A stretch of DNA of 64,000 bases. Origin: Alloboseaceae bacterium BT-24-1 (GTDB taxonomy: Bacteria; Pseudomonadota; Alphaproteobacteria; Rhizobiales; Beijerinckiaceae). The notes under the pieces were generated by a model, which worked only from the letters and a program-made list of their open reading frames with translations, was not told where the DNA came from and searched no databases. The stretch covers positions 186,001 to 250,000 of the forward strand of contig JAOYTL010000010.1 of NCBI GenBank assembly GCA_025846845.1, read 5' to 3'. Positions within the stretch are counted from its first letter, which is position 1; every line of letters begins with the position of its first letter. This document shows, in pieces, positions 63,145-64,000 of this stretch. Both the position numbers and the translations under genes were made by a program.

Positions 63145-64000
63145 ATGCTCACCTACATCCTGCGCCGCCTCGCCACCGCGATCCCGACCCTGTTCGTGAT
63201 CGTGACGATCTCATTCTTCCTGATGCGCGTCGCGCCGGGCGGGCCGTTCGATCTCGAGCAGGCGCTCGAAGCCAAGGTGATGGAGAACCTGCGGCGCATC
63301 TACAAGCTCGACCAGCCGCTGTTCCAGCAATACCTGACCTATCTCGCAGCCCTGCTACGCGGCGATTTCGGCCCCTCCTTCTATTTCCGCGACTTCTCGA
63401 TCGGCGAATTGTTCGCGCAGGGCCTGCCGGTCTCGATCCGGCTCGGCGCCTCGGCACTGCTGCTGGCGCTCGCGATCGGCGGCCCTCTCGGCATGCTCGC
63501 CGCTTTCCGCCAGAATCGCGCAGCCGATCATGCCGTGATCGGCTTCGCCACCGCCGGCATCACCATCCCGAACTTCGTCGTCGCGCCGGTGCTGCAGATC
63601 GTCTTCGGGCTCACGCTGGCCTGGCTGCCGGTCGGCGGCTGGAACGGCGGCGCCTTCCGCAACACTCTGCTGCCGATCGTGACGCTCGCCCTCCCCCAGA
63701 TCGCCGTGATCGCGCGGATGACACGCGCGGCGATGATCGAGACGCTGCGCGCCAACCATATCCGCACGCTGAGAGCCCAGGGCCTCTCGACCACGACCGT
63801 CGCGCTACATGCGGCGCGTGGCGCGGCGCTGCCGGTCGTCTCCTATCTCGGGCCGGCGGCGGCGAGCCTGCTCACCGGTTCGGTGGTGGTCGAGACGATC
63901 TTCGCCATTCCCGGCATCGGCCGCTATTTCGTCGAGGGCGCACTCAACCGCGACTACACGCTGGTGATGGGCACGGTCGTCGTCGTCGCGATCTTCGTGC
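63145..64000 (+). CDS. Oligopeptide ABC transporter permease (OppB-like), partial
   Basis: From ATG 63145 the frame runs off the right edge (285 complete codons). It starts MLTYILRRLATAIPTLFVIV and has FFLMRVAPGGPFDLEQALEA, YKLDQPLFQQYLTYLAALLRGDFGPSFYF, and TGSVVVETIFAIPGIGRYFVEGAL, all typical of OppB. The EAA-loop region is RANHIRTLRAQGLSTTTVAL. The remaining operon genes lie outside the window. Confidence 0.95.
   Translation, partial: MLTYILRRLATAIPTLFVIVTISFFLMRVAPGGPFDLEQALEAKVMENLRRIYKLDQPLFQQYLTYLAALLRGDFGPSFYFRDFSIGELFAQGLPVSIRLGASALLLALAIGGPLGMLAAFRQNRAADHAVIGFATAGITIPNFVVAPVLQIVFGLTLAWLPVGGWNGGAFRNTLLPIVTLALPQIAVIARMTRAAMIETLRANHIRTLRAQGLSTTTVALHAARGAALPVVSYLGPAAASLLTGSVVVETIFAIPGIGRYFVEGALNRDYTLVMGTVVVVAIFV

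Overview
The window is high-GC DNA from an alphaproteobacterium, most likely of the Hyphomicrobiales (Rhizobiales), possibly a Bosea-like genus. The basis is the gene content: a complete gene transfer agent (GTA) structural cluster, a TIGR03808-type twin-arginine repeat protein, an AnsA-type asparaginase, DUF2163/DUF2460 tail genes, and extragenic palindromes of the kind scattered through rhizobial genomes. The genus is an inference; I see no rRNA, tRNA, CRISPR array, integrase or transposase.

Region 1 (1-16.6 kb, mostly minus strand) is a GTA cluster read right to left. It runs gp1, large terminase, portal, two small proteins, prohead protease, HK97 capsid, head-tail connectors, tail tube, tail chaperones, short tape measure, DUF2460, DUF2163, NlpC/P60 peptidase and the 1310-aa TIM-barrel baseplate protein. 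Every frame is intact. Two oppositely oriented, secreted trypsin-like proteases and a double palindrome sit between capsid and connector. A PepSY-like protein and a response regulator (cut by the window edge) follow the last tail gene. An intrinsic-terminator-like hairpin lies just before gp1.

Region 2 (16.7-31.2 kb) is chromosomal housekeeping: a LOG-family nucleotide phosphoribohydrolase with an M20 peptidase, a RelE/RelB-type toxin-antitoxin pair, a HerA-like ATPase, a small DUF2780-like protein behind a perfect palindromic operator candidate, a mutA-thiD-mutB operon, and a potFGHI polyamine importer.

Region 3 (31.2-46 kb) holds DUF3750, a lower-GC head-to-head pair of unknown genes, a lytic transglycosylase coupled to a cystathionine-gamma-synthase-like enzyme with a divergent Lrp regulator, a penicillin acylase, two DUF900 lipoprotein hydrolases separated by palindromes, meaB (the mutase chaperone), the TIGR03808 protein, a SulP transporter and an asparaginase.

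Region 4 (46-64 kb) holds an alpha/beta hydrolase, a stand-alone Lrp ligand-binding domain, small membrane proteins, a lower-GC DUF6602 nuclease-like gene, a LysR regulator divergent from a complete five-gene peptide ABC importer, a tightly coupled MoxR / metallopeptidase-VWA / LCCL operon, the malic enzyme maeB, and the first two genes of a second peptide importer. Most operons use 4-base ATGA or GTGA overlaps, which I used to choose many start codons.
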